The notes beneath the pieces are model-generated. The model made no database searches and was not told where the DNA came from. It saw nothing but the letters and a program-made list of their open reading frames with translations. Below, piece by piece: positions 56,752-64,000 of a stretch of 64,000 nt of DNA. Each line of letters opens with the position of its first letter. The first letter of the stretch is position 1. Source of the DNA: Isoperla grammatica (lineage: Eukaryota > Arthropoda > Insecta > Plecoptera > Perlodidae); NCBI GenBank assembly GCA_945910005.1, contig CAMDTW010000479.1, positions 34,602 through 98,601 of the forward strand. The letters are read 5' to 3'. The translations under genes were made by a program, and so were the position numbers.

Positions 56752-57132
56752 GTGTTATGTGTGTGTGCTTATTTATTGACATTGTTGATATGTATTAATA
56801 TGTATTCATGGTATGTTATCTAGTCTGATTCTACAAATCTACCCCCAGAAGGAACGAAAGTAAAACGGCGCTACAGGTGCGAGTCCTGCTCCGGAGTTTA
56901 CTTGAACCTGCGGCAACACGTGCTGCAGGTTCACAAGAACCTCCGGGGCAGGCAGCGTGAGGCCCGACTTAAGCGTTGGGCAATAAGAAGGAGATTGGCG
57001 GCCACCCGGATTGGCGGGGATGTAAGTATGGAAAAATTTGAACTGTAACTAGTAAAAACTCTACATTGATGCTTGTTGTATGAATTTAGTTAATCTTTGT
57101 CCTTTTACTCATTTCAGAAACACCGTCGGTAG
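48984..57132 (+). CDS. Multi-exon C2H2 zinc-finger protein with 13-residue repeats
   Basis: Exons in phase 1: repeat exon (about 48984-49855), 51412-51513 (GPRDRGTFRFTAQNDLRYGV), 54707-54805 (FFDLVCLEDAPPPVG), then 55110-55215 or 55640-55732, then 55927-56101 (Ser/Asp/Glu-rich NKRDSSDDSDSTSESENSSS), 56390-56611, 56824-57021 and 57118-57132, ending RR then TAG. Two fingers are visible: CPYCRAYTASLTQHHIRYH (56457-56513) and CESCSGVYLNLRQHVLQVH (56879-56935). Each is followed by a basic stretch, so DNA or RNA binding is likely. The first exon has about 21 copies of TPEGGLGVSRATQ. Joining through 55110-55215 gives the zinc-finger frame; the 55640 exon gives another frame. A small exon at 50033-50075 does not fit the phase. 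The true start and promoter are not seen. Confidence 0.7.
49046..49835 (+). repeat. 39-bp coding tandem repeat
   Basis: About 20 copies of a 39-bp unit (ACCCCAGAAGGTGGTCTGGG, then AGTATCCAGGGCCACGCAG). The length is a multiple of three, so the plus frame stays open, and two minus-strand frames are also open. Variants alternate GGTGCTCTGGGAGACTCC and GGTGGTCTGGGAGTATCC. Confidence 0.95.
50541..50650. repeat. Dispersed-repeat-like palindromic block
   Basis: GGTGACTAGACGTCCCG, GCGGGAAAGTCCCG and TTCGGGACATC...TGTCCCGAAATT form CCCG/CGGG inverted repeats like those at the end of some widespread hAT-type repeats. Borders not defined. Confidence 0.4.
50900..51165. repeat. 104-bp tandem duplication, 2.4 copies
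   Basis: GATTCACTCCACCAATCCTC and CATGTAAATACTGGCATTG recur at about 104-bp spacing (50911, 51014 and 51119), in an intron of the zinc-finger gene. Confidence 0.9.
51714..52031. repeat. 64-bp tandem repeat, 5 copies
   Basis: ATACATGCTTTCTGCACCAG ... GGGTTGCCAGGGGTACA in five nearly identical units. Intronic. Confidence 0.95.
52565..54160 (+). pseudogene. LINE ORF2 (endonuclease and RT) inserted in intron
   Basis: Endonuclease: VLHLNIRSLNKHWDEL, LVLSETSVSGF, RGGGLLLFVKND, LAIYRHPDNN, IIGDMNLDIL and CIDHLF...STDHYL. RT: YSNYRPIALLPVIEKILE, QQYGFQKGRSTSDL and FIDFSKAFDTLNHNIL. After a SINE, the distal YLGIIIDNRLSWSPHI block. Frameshifts near 52840, a stop near 52965 and 53187, a TTATTA expansion (53328-53368) and loss of the YADD segment make it dead. 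Same strand as the host gene. Confidence 0.85.
53682..53969 (-). mobile_element. SINE, variant A, head-truncated, inside LINE RT
   Basis: Tail GATTGATTAATGGGGCTTAACG to GGCTTGGGTGGCCCTACCA. The RT segment expected at this point is missing, so a deletion accompanied or followed the insertion. Confidence 0.85.
54240..54706. repeat. 62-bp repeat array bracketed by a direct repeat
   Basis: Six or so units with CTCAAATTAACATTTCTGTTG and TTGTTAGACTCTAGCTC. The array is bracketed by GATGTGGACTAAAATGTTAA blocks at 54242 and 54650, the second running into the acceptor of the 54707 exon. Confidence 0.88.
54707..55740 (+). repeat. Three tandemly duplicated exon/intron units
   Basis: The exons at 54707, 55110 and 55640 are each followed by a nearly identical intron start (CGTAAGTACGGTGATA, then GAGACTACGACGAGGAAGG). 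The last two are preceded by the same intron end (CCTTGTGGATTGCCCTGCTC-like, then ACATTCCAATTGCACTTGCT). The exon bodies themselves have diverged. Confidence 0.85.
56702..56750. repeat. (TG)n microsatellite
   Basis: About 22 TG dinucleotides in an intron of the zinc-finger gene. Confidence 0.97.
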
Positions 57133-57188
57133 TCCTTAGTTAGTAAGTAGGTTAGTTTTTGTATTTTTTAGTTTTAATCTAAATTAGT

Positions 57189-57317
57189 TGTAAATATTAT
57201 AGTAGTTTATGTAAATAGTTTTTTTAAATAAGTATAGTTGTAAATATCATTGTAATTATTGTAAATATTTTTATATTAAATTTGTAAATATTATTGTAAT
57301 TGTAAATATTGTAAATA
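57189..57317 (+). promoter_or_regulatory. Cluster of seven Pumilio-type sites in 3' UTR
   Basis: TGTAAATA occurs at 57189, 57210, 57239, 57260, 57283, 57301 and 57310, starting 57 bases after the zinc-finger stop codon. UGUANAUA is the established Pumilio/PUF recognition element. ATTAAA at 57274 and 57325 could serve as polyadenylation signals. Confidence 0.7.
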
Positions 57318-57329
57318 TTTTTATATTAA

Positions 57330-58590
57330 ATTTTTTACCTTTTACTCATAAACAATCTTCTTATTGAATAACATAACTAACATTTACATATCCCATTCCT
57401 ATATTAGAGTACACGCACGTTGCAATGCAGCTCGCTACAAGGCGGAACCTAAACGTGTACCTTAAATGTATATATATATATATATATATATATATTGTGT
57501 AGTGCATGTATTATGCCGCCTTGTAGCAGAATGCCAATGTCCAACTAGTGGATGTGCCGATACCCATGTAGCCGTTGAGTTACGTAGCCCAATTGAAACT
57601 TCAAGAAAAAATGTAACCAACGGGTTACACGATAATTATAATTTTTATCTTGTTATATCTTAGGCTAATGCGGGAAAAAACGATGTATAACCTAGGCCTA
57701 GCATGACTCTATACTTGTCCACGTCCCAGTGTGACGTTTACTCTCACAAAAAATGGTTATTTATCGAGGGTCGACGTTTTTGGTTTGGTTGGTAGCTACG
57801 ATACCCACGTAACCGGTGGGTTACGTGACCAAATGGAAAATTTTAAACAAATGTAACCATAGCGTTACATGTTGTGGGAAAATATACAAAATTACAAAAA
57901 CATTTTAGATAGTATACAAACACATTTGTATGTCTATATATATACATATATATATATATATATTAAAAGAGAGCGAAGCTCGAACAAGGAACTACCGACA
58001 AGTAACAACATGGGGTGACATCGGCGCGCGCAGTTCCACCATCAGCGAGCGCGGGAGACATCAGTTGACAGCTCGACGCCCTGAGGATAGGATCCATAAG
58101 GTTCCTGAAACGTCGGCACATTATGGAGGTTGGACGTGGCGGAATAACCCGCAATTATTTTAATTTTATCGACACATATATATTTATTTATTTATATAAA
58201 GAATTGTGTTAGAAATAATTCTTACAATAATAACTATTTGTATTCGTAACCACTTACAGTTTCACTTATCTAAACGAGTATGCACATTTTGACAATGATA
58301 ATAATAATGATGATTACAACAATAGTTATGGTAATAAGTCTAAAAATCAGAACTATGAGTAATAAAAGTACGTATTCATTAATGCACTTACTTTTGTTTC
58401 ATGTTTGTTATAATTTAATAGTTTTAGTTAGAGTAACATGTTCACGACACGAGGATTAATTGAATGGCTTCACATAAAGTATTATAGGTAGTATATACGG
58501 AAGATCCGAGTGAAGATGAGACATTTGGAGTGAAGTAGCCGACAGGTGACACGTACATGGTAAATTTCCCAAAATATGTTTCCCCCCGAA
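57330..58590. other. Intergenic DNA with TA microsatellites and GTTAC-rich repeats
   Basis: TA runs at 57466-57495 and 57938-57963. GTAACC/GGTTAC words recur (57545-57870). A piece near 58080-58140 carries GAAACGTCGGC. No gene. Confidence 0.5.
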
Positions 58591-58593
58591 AAT

Positions 58594-58935
58594 ACGAGTA
58601 ACTTGTGCGCTACACGAGGATACCTGTGATTATTAACATGGTTACACGTAATGGGACATTTTTAATAGAGTAGCCGATTGGTTACACAGACATGTCAAAT
58701 TCACTTAAATATATTGCAACCATCAAGTACGAGTAACTTGTGCGCTACACGAGGATACTTGTGATAAATAACATGGTTACACGTAATGAGACATTTTTAA
58801 TAGCGTAGCCGATTGGTTACACAGACATGTCAAATTCACTTAAATATATTGCAACCAAAAAGTATGAGTAACTTGTGTGCTACATGAAGATAGTTGTAAT
58901 ATAAGACATGGTTACACGTAACACAGCTAAGACGA
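58594..58935. repeat. 135-bp tandem repeat, about 2.5 copies
   Basis: ACGAGTAACTTGTGCGCTAC recurs at 58594, 58729 and, diverged, 58864. Units include GTAGCCGATTGGTTACACAG. Unrelated in sequence to the other 135-bp satellite. Confidence 0.9.
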
Positions 58936-59390
58936 AATATTTTTAATAAAGTAGCAGCCGGGTGACACGGACTTGGCAATGTGATCGCGGCAAGAGCGAG
59001 TCTAGTCAATGTGTGCACTATGGTTACACAAGAACTGAAATAGGAACGGTGAATTTGGACGGGTGTCCCCAAAGTCGGCACACGCTAATGTTGAAATTGT
59101 GCGAGACGCCAGTGGTAGGATTCCATACAAACGGCTACGTGGGTATCACCATGACGCAGGTAATTACCATTTCATCCCAATGGTCGTCAAAATGGTATCT
59201 GCCACAAAAAAGGAAACGCTGTTGAGCTTGACTCTCCAACCCAACAAATTCATGAACCTTTTTCACGCCCGACTCAGCTGAGAAGCTAGGTCATTGTTAG
59301 ACTTGGCTACATTGTAAACGGCCGCCGCGATCTAATATTTTACAATTCACAAGGCTGTGACGTGAATTGTTAGATTGTCCTTTTCAAGAC

Positions 59391-59560
59391 ATGGCGGCAA
59401 AGAAACGAGCTGATCCATTTGCGGAAGACGAGAAGCAGGTACTACAAGAGTGTATGTATAATTTCAAGGATATCATTGAAAATAAGAAAACAGACGGAAC
59501 AAGTCTCGCCAAATAACATAAAGCTTGGGCGTCTGTAACAGCTATGTGAATGTGAAGCAG
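59391..59560 (+). pseudogene. Myb/SANT-like DNA-binding exon, broken
   Basis: MAAKKRADPFAEDEKQVL opens a frame. NFKDIIENKKTDG and, after a stop, KAWASVTA match the second and third helices of Myb/SANT-like domains found in regulatory proteins and transposon accessory genes. Stops are at 59514 and just before the GCAG|GTAAGC donor. It may have been the first exon of a DNA transposon that includes the DDE fragment downstream. Confidence 0.6.
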
Positions 59561-59604
59561 GTAAGCATTACACTTATTGCCTCTTTGTTAGTAGGCCTAG
59601 ATTG

Positions 59605-59690
59605 ATTGATAGATTGATATTTGGGCTTAACGTCTTATAATTTTACAACTTGCCTTATCAAAACGATGAGTGGGTGATAATGAATGATGG
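59605..59690 (-). mobile_element. SINE tail fragment
   Basis: GATTGATAGATTGATATTTGGGC and about 65 bases of diverged body; no head. Confidence 0.75.
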
Positions 59691-59787
59691 AAGGAGATTT
59701 ATTGTGTTGGATGGATGCGGGCGGGGGGGGGGGGGGGGGGGGGTAGAGATGGTTTTGTCACTGAATCCAGCTTACTTTGAGTTTGAG

Positions 59788-59845
59788 TTTATTGGGTTTC
59801 AGGGCGCTTCAACCAGTTAGGTCATTTTGCGCCACCAAGATAATG
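59788..59845 (-). mobile_element. LINE 3'-end fragment
   Basis: TTATTGGGTTTCAGGGCGCTTC and ACCAGTTAGGTCATTTTGCG match the RNase H LINE 3' end in inverse orientation. Confidence 0.75.
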
Positions 59846-59881
59846 TAACTCGTTACTTATTGTTTCTTTGGTTCTGGTAGT

Positions 59882-60060
59882 TACACTGGTGACTACCATG
59901 GGGAAATGAATAGCGATAACTTTGAACAATGGCTGAAAAATATGTTACGTTATCTTTTCGAACCTAGTCTCATTGTCATGGACAATGCACCCTTCCACAG
60001 CGTCAAAGAAAACAAACAACCAACATCTGCATTGGAAAAAGGATGAAATCATCAACTGGC
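59882..60060 (+). pseudogene. Tc1/mariner-like DDE transposase fragment
   Basis: After the acceptor GGTTCTGGTAG the frame gives TGDYHGEMNSDNFEQWLKNM and SLIVMDNAPFHSV, the DDE_3-type block around the second catalytic Asp (MDNAP.HS). A frameshift near 60020 leads to WKKDEIINWL, the next conserved element. The first Asp block and the terminal repeats are not visible. Confidence 0.75.
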
Positions 60061-60149
60061 TCTATTTATTTATTCATTTCTACACATTCATGCATCCAGC
60101 TTCTCAAGCTTTTCGAAAAGCCGGCCAAAATCAGAAGTTATTATTAAAA

Positions 60150-60235
60150 CTTGGCTGTCGGGTCTCGCCGCGTCCATCGATAAAAAGTCTTGACGTTTCG
60201 GGCCCATCGTTCGCCAGACAAGACAGGTTTTAAAA
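60150..60235 (-). repeat. Fragment related to the 11.7-kb foldback
   Basis: CTTGGCTGTCGGGTCTCGCC and, on the minus strand, GGCCCGAAACGTCAAGAC resemble the arms of the 11735-12023 element. Confidence 0.55.
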
Positions 60236-60244
60236 ATCAAAGTT

Positions 60245-60650
60245 ATTGCTAACTACCTCTACCTTCTTGTATGGTAATATGTATAGTGTGAATTGTATAT
60301 TGTTTATTGTGACTTCTGTTATTAAAGAAATAAATAATTGTTATGCTTATGACTTAATTTGATTGTAAAACATGTATGTAATCTCTTTATTTCAGCAGGT
60401 CAGCAGTAACTAGTGTAGTAACCTGATATACCTGTTTGATAGAAAGCTAAGAAAATGGGTCCGTCTACCAGAAATTGGCAAAACAATTTTTGTTATATAA
60501 CCTGTCTCAGGCAATAATTATGGCTTAAAGTGAAAATAAAGCCAAAGATTTAGTGATTTTTTTTGTAGTAAAACGATGCAAGGTTTAGCCACTACATTCA
60601 TAATTCTGCATTGTAAAATATAAAATGAAAATCGCGAAGTTACGTGACGT
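60245..60650. other. No gene recognised
   Basis: AT-rich with no domain or border. Confidence 0.5.
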
Positions 60651-60661
60651 TTAAGTCAAGT

Positions 60662-61045
60662 TAAGATTGATTGAGTAATGGGGCTTAACGTCTCATATTT
60701 TTGCAACAATGGCTATGAGAGACAATGAGCGGGTGATAGTGAAGATGAAAAAGATGATGATGAAGAATAAAGCCACATCCGAATCGGATCCATTGTACAT
60801 CGCGTGGGTCGTTATACGGGAGTCCAGCAAGGGAGGGCAGGGCCAAGTAAGAGGAGAAATATTCCGTGGGACAGTGGGGGAAGGGGGGGGGGGGGGGAAG
60901 GACAGTGTCTCTTTTTGTCGCCTCTTACGACTAGCAGAGTCACTCTGGGCCTATTATAACCCGAGCCGAGACAGGTCTCCTTTTGTCGCCTCTTACGACT
61001 AGCAGAGTCACTCTGGGCCTATTCTTCCCCGGGCCCAGACGGGTG
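60662..61045 (-). mobile_element. SINE, variant C, with duplicated head
   Basis: The C-type head (TTTGTCGCCTCTTACGACTA) occurs twice in tandem (about 60910-60975 and 60980-61045). The flanking 11-bp duplication TTAAGTCAAGT (60651-60661 and 61046-61056) shows that the dimeric head was inserted as one unit. Confidence 0.9.
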
Positions 61046-61183
61046 TTAAGTCAAGTGAAGCTTCATAATAAGATTTCAAAACATGTTCATAATACAGTAC
61101 GCCTAGTATCAACAACTTTTTTTCATTACTTGTAATTACATATTTATTGTGTGTGTTGTGTGAAGAACTTATTACAAGTTTAT

Positions 61184-61240
61184 TTATATTTGGGCTTAAC
61201 GTCTCATATTTTTGCAACGAGGCTTATCGAGACAATGAGT
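61184..61240 (-). mobile_element. SINE tail fragment
   Basis: TATATTTGGGCTTAACGTCTC to GAGACAATGAGT only. Confidence 0.7.
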
Positions 61241-61559
61241 AAGTTAGTACAAAGATTGACTGAAATTAATTCAAGCTCTTATTGTTTCCACCTGGACCCG
61301 AATTCATAGTGATCTTTTGCTAAATAGCGTCGGTATAGCGTGGTTGTTCGACAGAACCAAGGCAGGTAAACTTTAAATCTCGTAATTTGATGATATAGTC
61401 ACGCACTTATCATCCACGCATTGCCTCAAATAAGAATGCTGTGTCCTAAACACGACTAATTGTGCATCATTATCAATATATTGTAGGATCATGACAGCCA
61501 ACGGGACTAATATATTTATTATATTCTAATAATTTCCCTCATAGTCCTTAATACCATCG

Positions 61560-61934
61560 ATTGATTAATGGGGCTTAACGTCTCATATTTATGCAACGAT
61601 GGCTAATCGAGACGATGAGCGGGTGATAATGAAGATAAGAAAGATGATAATGAAGAATAAAGCCACATCCGAATCAGAGCCATTGTACGTCGCGTGAGTC
61701 GTCGTACGGGAGTCCAGCAAGGGAGGGCAGGGCCAAGTGGGAGGAGAAATATTCAATGGGACAGTGGGGGGGGAAAGGGATTGGGGGTGTGGACTGCACT
61801 TCGTCTGACTTCTCCTCCTCGACCAGTCCGGCTTGGGTGGCCCTACCAGAAGCATACGCTTCTGCTGGCATAGTTCTCGGGATCAACAAAGCACGCAAAC
61901 CTGCCCACCACGATAAGGTGGCAGTCCCTGGGCA
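61560..61934 (-). mobile_element. SINE, variant A, full length
   Basis: Tail CGATTGATTAATGGGGCTTA through the CCCTGGGCAGG head; nearly identical to the copies at 506 and 19510. Confidence 0.88.
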
Positions 61935-61935
61935 G

Positions 61936-62567
61936 GTATAGAAAGCGAATTTGATGATATATTGCTTGATATTGCAGGCAGGATGTGGTGCTTTTCTTAT
62001 ATACTGACATTTGAATGATGCATTTGGGCATACTGATCATCCATGGCGGGACAGCGGCAAAAGAATTGGTAAAAACAAGAGGCGGGGTAATATCTAGACA
62101 ATTCATTAGTTCGAGGGATCGAATACCTGCTGGTCGAGTGGTCTTCTGTCTAATGGCGTAACGGTCTTGGTATGGTGGATTTAGTATTATGTCCTAGGCA
62201 GGGTTCTTGGGTGGCCCCCGCCAATGAGGCAAAGCTAAGTAATAGATAGTGTAAGTATACTGGTTCAGACCGAAGTCTGTCACCCATTGCTCGACGTTTC
62301 GCCAGAATTGCATCTGGCATGTTCACGAGTCCCTATCACGTCCTTCTCATTCAAGAGCCTAACGTAGACTGACTATTGTCAGCCAGGGCGCGCAGTCTTG
62401 AGCGAGTCTGTATCCCCACTCCTGTGGAAGGTGAAGGTGCGGGGCGGCGCGGGTCTATTGTTTATTTTGAGGGCAGGGCCATGTTGCATGAAGAAAGCTC
62501 TGGTGCGGTGGTGTTACTTTTTTTTCTGAAGGTGGTGTTTGCCTTGGTTTCTCACGAAATGGGGTAA
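61936..62567. other. No gene; hairpin plus CGAAACGTC motif
   Basis: On the minus strand near 62330-62290, CCAGATGCAATTCTGG folds and is followed by CGAAACGTCG. Otherwise no feature. Confidence 0.45.
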
Positions 62568-62871
62568 TGGGATATTTGGGCCTAACGTCTCCTATTTTTG
62601 CAACGAGGCTAATCGAGACAATGAGTGGGTGATATATGAAGATGAAATATGGGGCTGTTTGGAGGAAAGGGGCCAATAGGAGGGGGGGTGGAAAGGGGAA
62701 GGGGGAGGAAAGAGGATTGTGGTGTGGACTGCACTTCGTCTGACTTCTCCTCCTTGACCAGTCCGGCTAGGGTGGCCCTACCAGAAGCATACGCTTCCGC
62801 CGGCATAGCTCTCGGTATCAACAAAGCACGCAAACCTCCCCGACACGATAAGGTAGCAGTCCCTGGGCAAG
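62568..62871 (-). mobile_element. SINE, variant B, with target duplication
   Basis: Full body and head, flanked by 13-bp duplication CGAAATGGGGTAA (62555-62567 and 62872-62884). Confidence 0.92.
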
Positions 62872-62884
62872 CGAAATGGGGTAA

Positions 62885-63200
62885 GATTGATGGATTGATT
62901 AATGGGGCTTAACGTCTTATATTTTGTGCAACAATGGCTAATCAAGACGATGAGCGGGGTGATAATGAAGATGAAACAGATGATTGAGATTGATTGATAT
63001 TTGGGCTAAACGGAAACATATTTTTGCAACGAGGCTTATCGAGACAAATAAAGAGAAAGATGATAATGTAGAATAAGGCCACATCCGAATCAGATCCATT
63101 GAACGTCGCGTGGGTAGTCATACGGGAGTCCAGCAAGGGAGGGCAGGGCCAAGTAGAAGGACATCAGTGGGATTCAGTGGGACAGTGGGAGGGAAGGGAC
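62885..63200 (-). mobile_element. SINE interrupted by a second SINE tail
   Basis: A variant A/C tail and body (62890-62985) is interrupted by a variant B tail (about 62986-63052) and then resumes (AAAGATGATAATGTAGAATA to GGGACAGTGG). It lies immediately beside the preceding copy, so three insertions are stacked within 650 bp. Confidence 0.75.
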
Positions 63201-63636
63201 AGTGGTCTCTTTTCGTCCCGCATCTCCACCTTCTACAGGAGTGAGAGTTTACATGAGTCAACTGCACACACACTTGGTTTCAACGAGAACCACTCTTGAA
63301 GTCACTAGGTCGGAGTTCTGAAGATGACTGATGGTCCTGCCTGGCAGCGCGCTGCTTATATAGCCCGAAAGCCTAAATCAACGTTTCAATAGTCTGAAAA
63401 TTTGTATCATTGAGTTTTGTGCAGAAGGCGAGTTTACACTGTCCATAATTATAAATAATGTTTTACAAAACATTGATTTTTGGTTCCTAAAGAAAAAAAT
63501 GCCTATTTCTGTCTTAAATTGGATTTATAATAACCTAAAACGACCTTATAATAGTCTGATGCCTCCTCCTCCTCCTCCTGGGTTGTTTAATTGCAACAAT
63601 AACGCACATTTGTTGTTAACTCATTCAGCTCATTAG

Positions 63637-63852
63637 GATAGATTGTCTGTCTGTCTGAAACATTTCACAGCAGACTCCTTCGCGAGGCGTGATTGCCATA
63701 ACAAGTTGAACTGGAATGCAGTTCCTACATTGGATGGCAAGTTGTTGCATGACCAGATATTAAAGGGGTTCTCACCCGCTAGATTTATTTTTTACAATAT
63801 GATCTACTGCACCACACCAATCGATAATGAACCATTAAACATCGTAAGTTGA
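63637..63852 (+). CDS. THAP-domain exon (partial)
   Basis: After an acceptor CAGCTCATTAG the frame reads DRLSVCLKHFTADSFARRDC and NKLNWNAVPTL. This is the second half of a THAP zinc finger: the C..HF pair and the closing AVPT box. THAP fingers bind DNA and occur in host regulators and in P-type transposases. The upstream half with the first C..C pair was not found in the preceding kilobase. The frame ends at 63850, so this may be a decayed or alternatively spliced piece. Confidence 0.6.
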   Translation, partial: DRLSVCLKHFTADSFARRDCHNKLNWNAVPTLDGKLLHDQILKGFSPARFIFYNMIYCTTPIDNEPLNIVS

Positions 63853-64000
63853 AACCTGTGAATTGTTATTAATTAATTAAATTTCTGGTTAACTGCCGCG
63901 GCGACTGTTGGTGTCAGCCGGCTTTTGGTGCGAGTGTACTCGAAGCGATATATCTAGACGGGCCTTGGTGTACTCCATTCGACACCGCATAACAGACCGC
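63853..64000. other. Window end, nothing recognised
   Basis: GC-rich last 110 bases; could be promoter-like but no motif supports it. Confidence 0.4.

Overview
This is animal nuclear DNA that is heavily loaded with repeats. Genes are split by GT-AG introns whose reading phases match across exons. The rest is non-LTR and LTR retrotransposons, PIF/Harbinger, P-like, mariner-like and hAT-like DNA elements, more than twenty SINE copies and several satellites. The retroelement families, and the abundance of short AGGCCTA-type words, suggest an invertebrate, probably marine. I cannot name the phylum. There is no bacterial operon structure, CRISPR array or rRNA gene.

Layout. 0-4.4 kb: nested LINEs and a SINE, the 3' half of a P/THAP9-like transposase, and a MADF-domain gene behind a Harbinger-like terminal repeat. 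5.4-11.2 kb: a 1.25-kb inverted repeat of a CXC-domain gene fragment, enclosing hAT-like elements with perfect 8-bp target duplications and a foldback element. 11.7-15.7 kb: another foldback, another hAT-like element and tRNA-derived relics. 15.7-17.8 kb: a clean three-exon host gene for a coiled-coil, tail-anchored, KASH-like protein. 18.1-25.1 kb (minus): a nearly complete LINE. Its intact 891-residue ORF1 joins a Cys-rich N-terminus, an SGNH-esterase-like domain and a TARG1/OARD1-like macrodomain. Its ORF2 (endonuclease plus RT) carries two stops, a frameshift, a TTAA element and a SINE. 25.1-27.4 kb (minus): a PIF/Harbinger transposase pseudogene with recognisable introns.

28.2-31.3 kb: an LTR retrotransposon 5' end (LTR, primer site, 40-bp leader repeats, broken gag) and one possible host exon. 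33-38.2 kb: a second Harbinger transposase whose intron holds a 135-bp satellite that looks like an amplified copy of its own exon-intron junction. 44.4-47.6 kb: a Jockey-type LINE with a zinc-knuckle ORF1, cut off by a 74-bp satellite. 48.9-57.1 kb: a multi-exon host gene with a 13-residue repeat region, tandemly duplicated exon/intron units, two C2H2 zinc fingers and a 3' UTR with seven Pumilio-type UGUAAAUA sites. A LINE sits in one of its introns. 57.4-64 kb: satellites, a broken Myb/SANT-like exon, a mariner-like DDE fragment, more SINEs and a THAP-domain exon.

The host genes best supported here are the KASH-like gene and the zinc-finger gene. Nearly everything else is mobile DNA, often inserted into older mobile DNA, so relative ages can be read from target-site duplications. 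The strongest candidate for something new is the LINE ORF1 that carries an ADP-ribose-hydrolase-type macrodomain with both catalytic positions kept.
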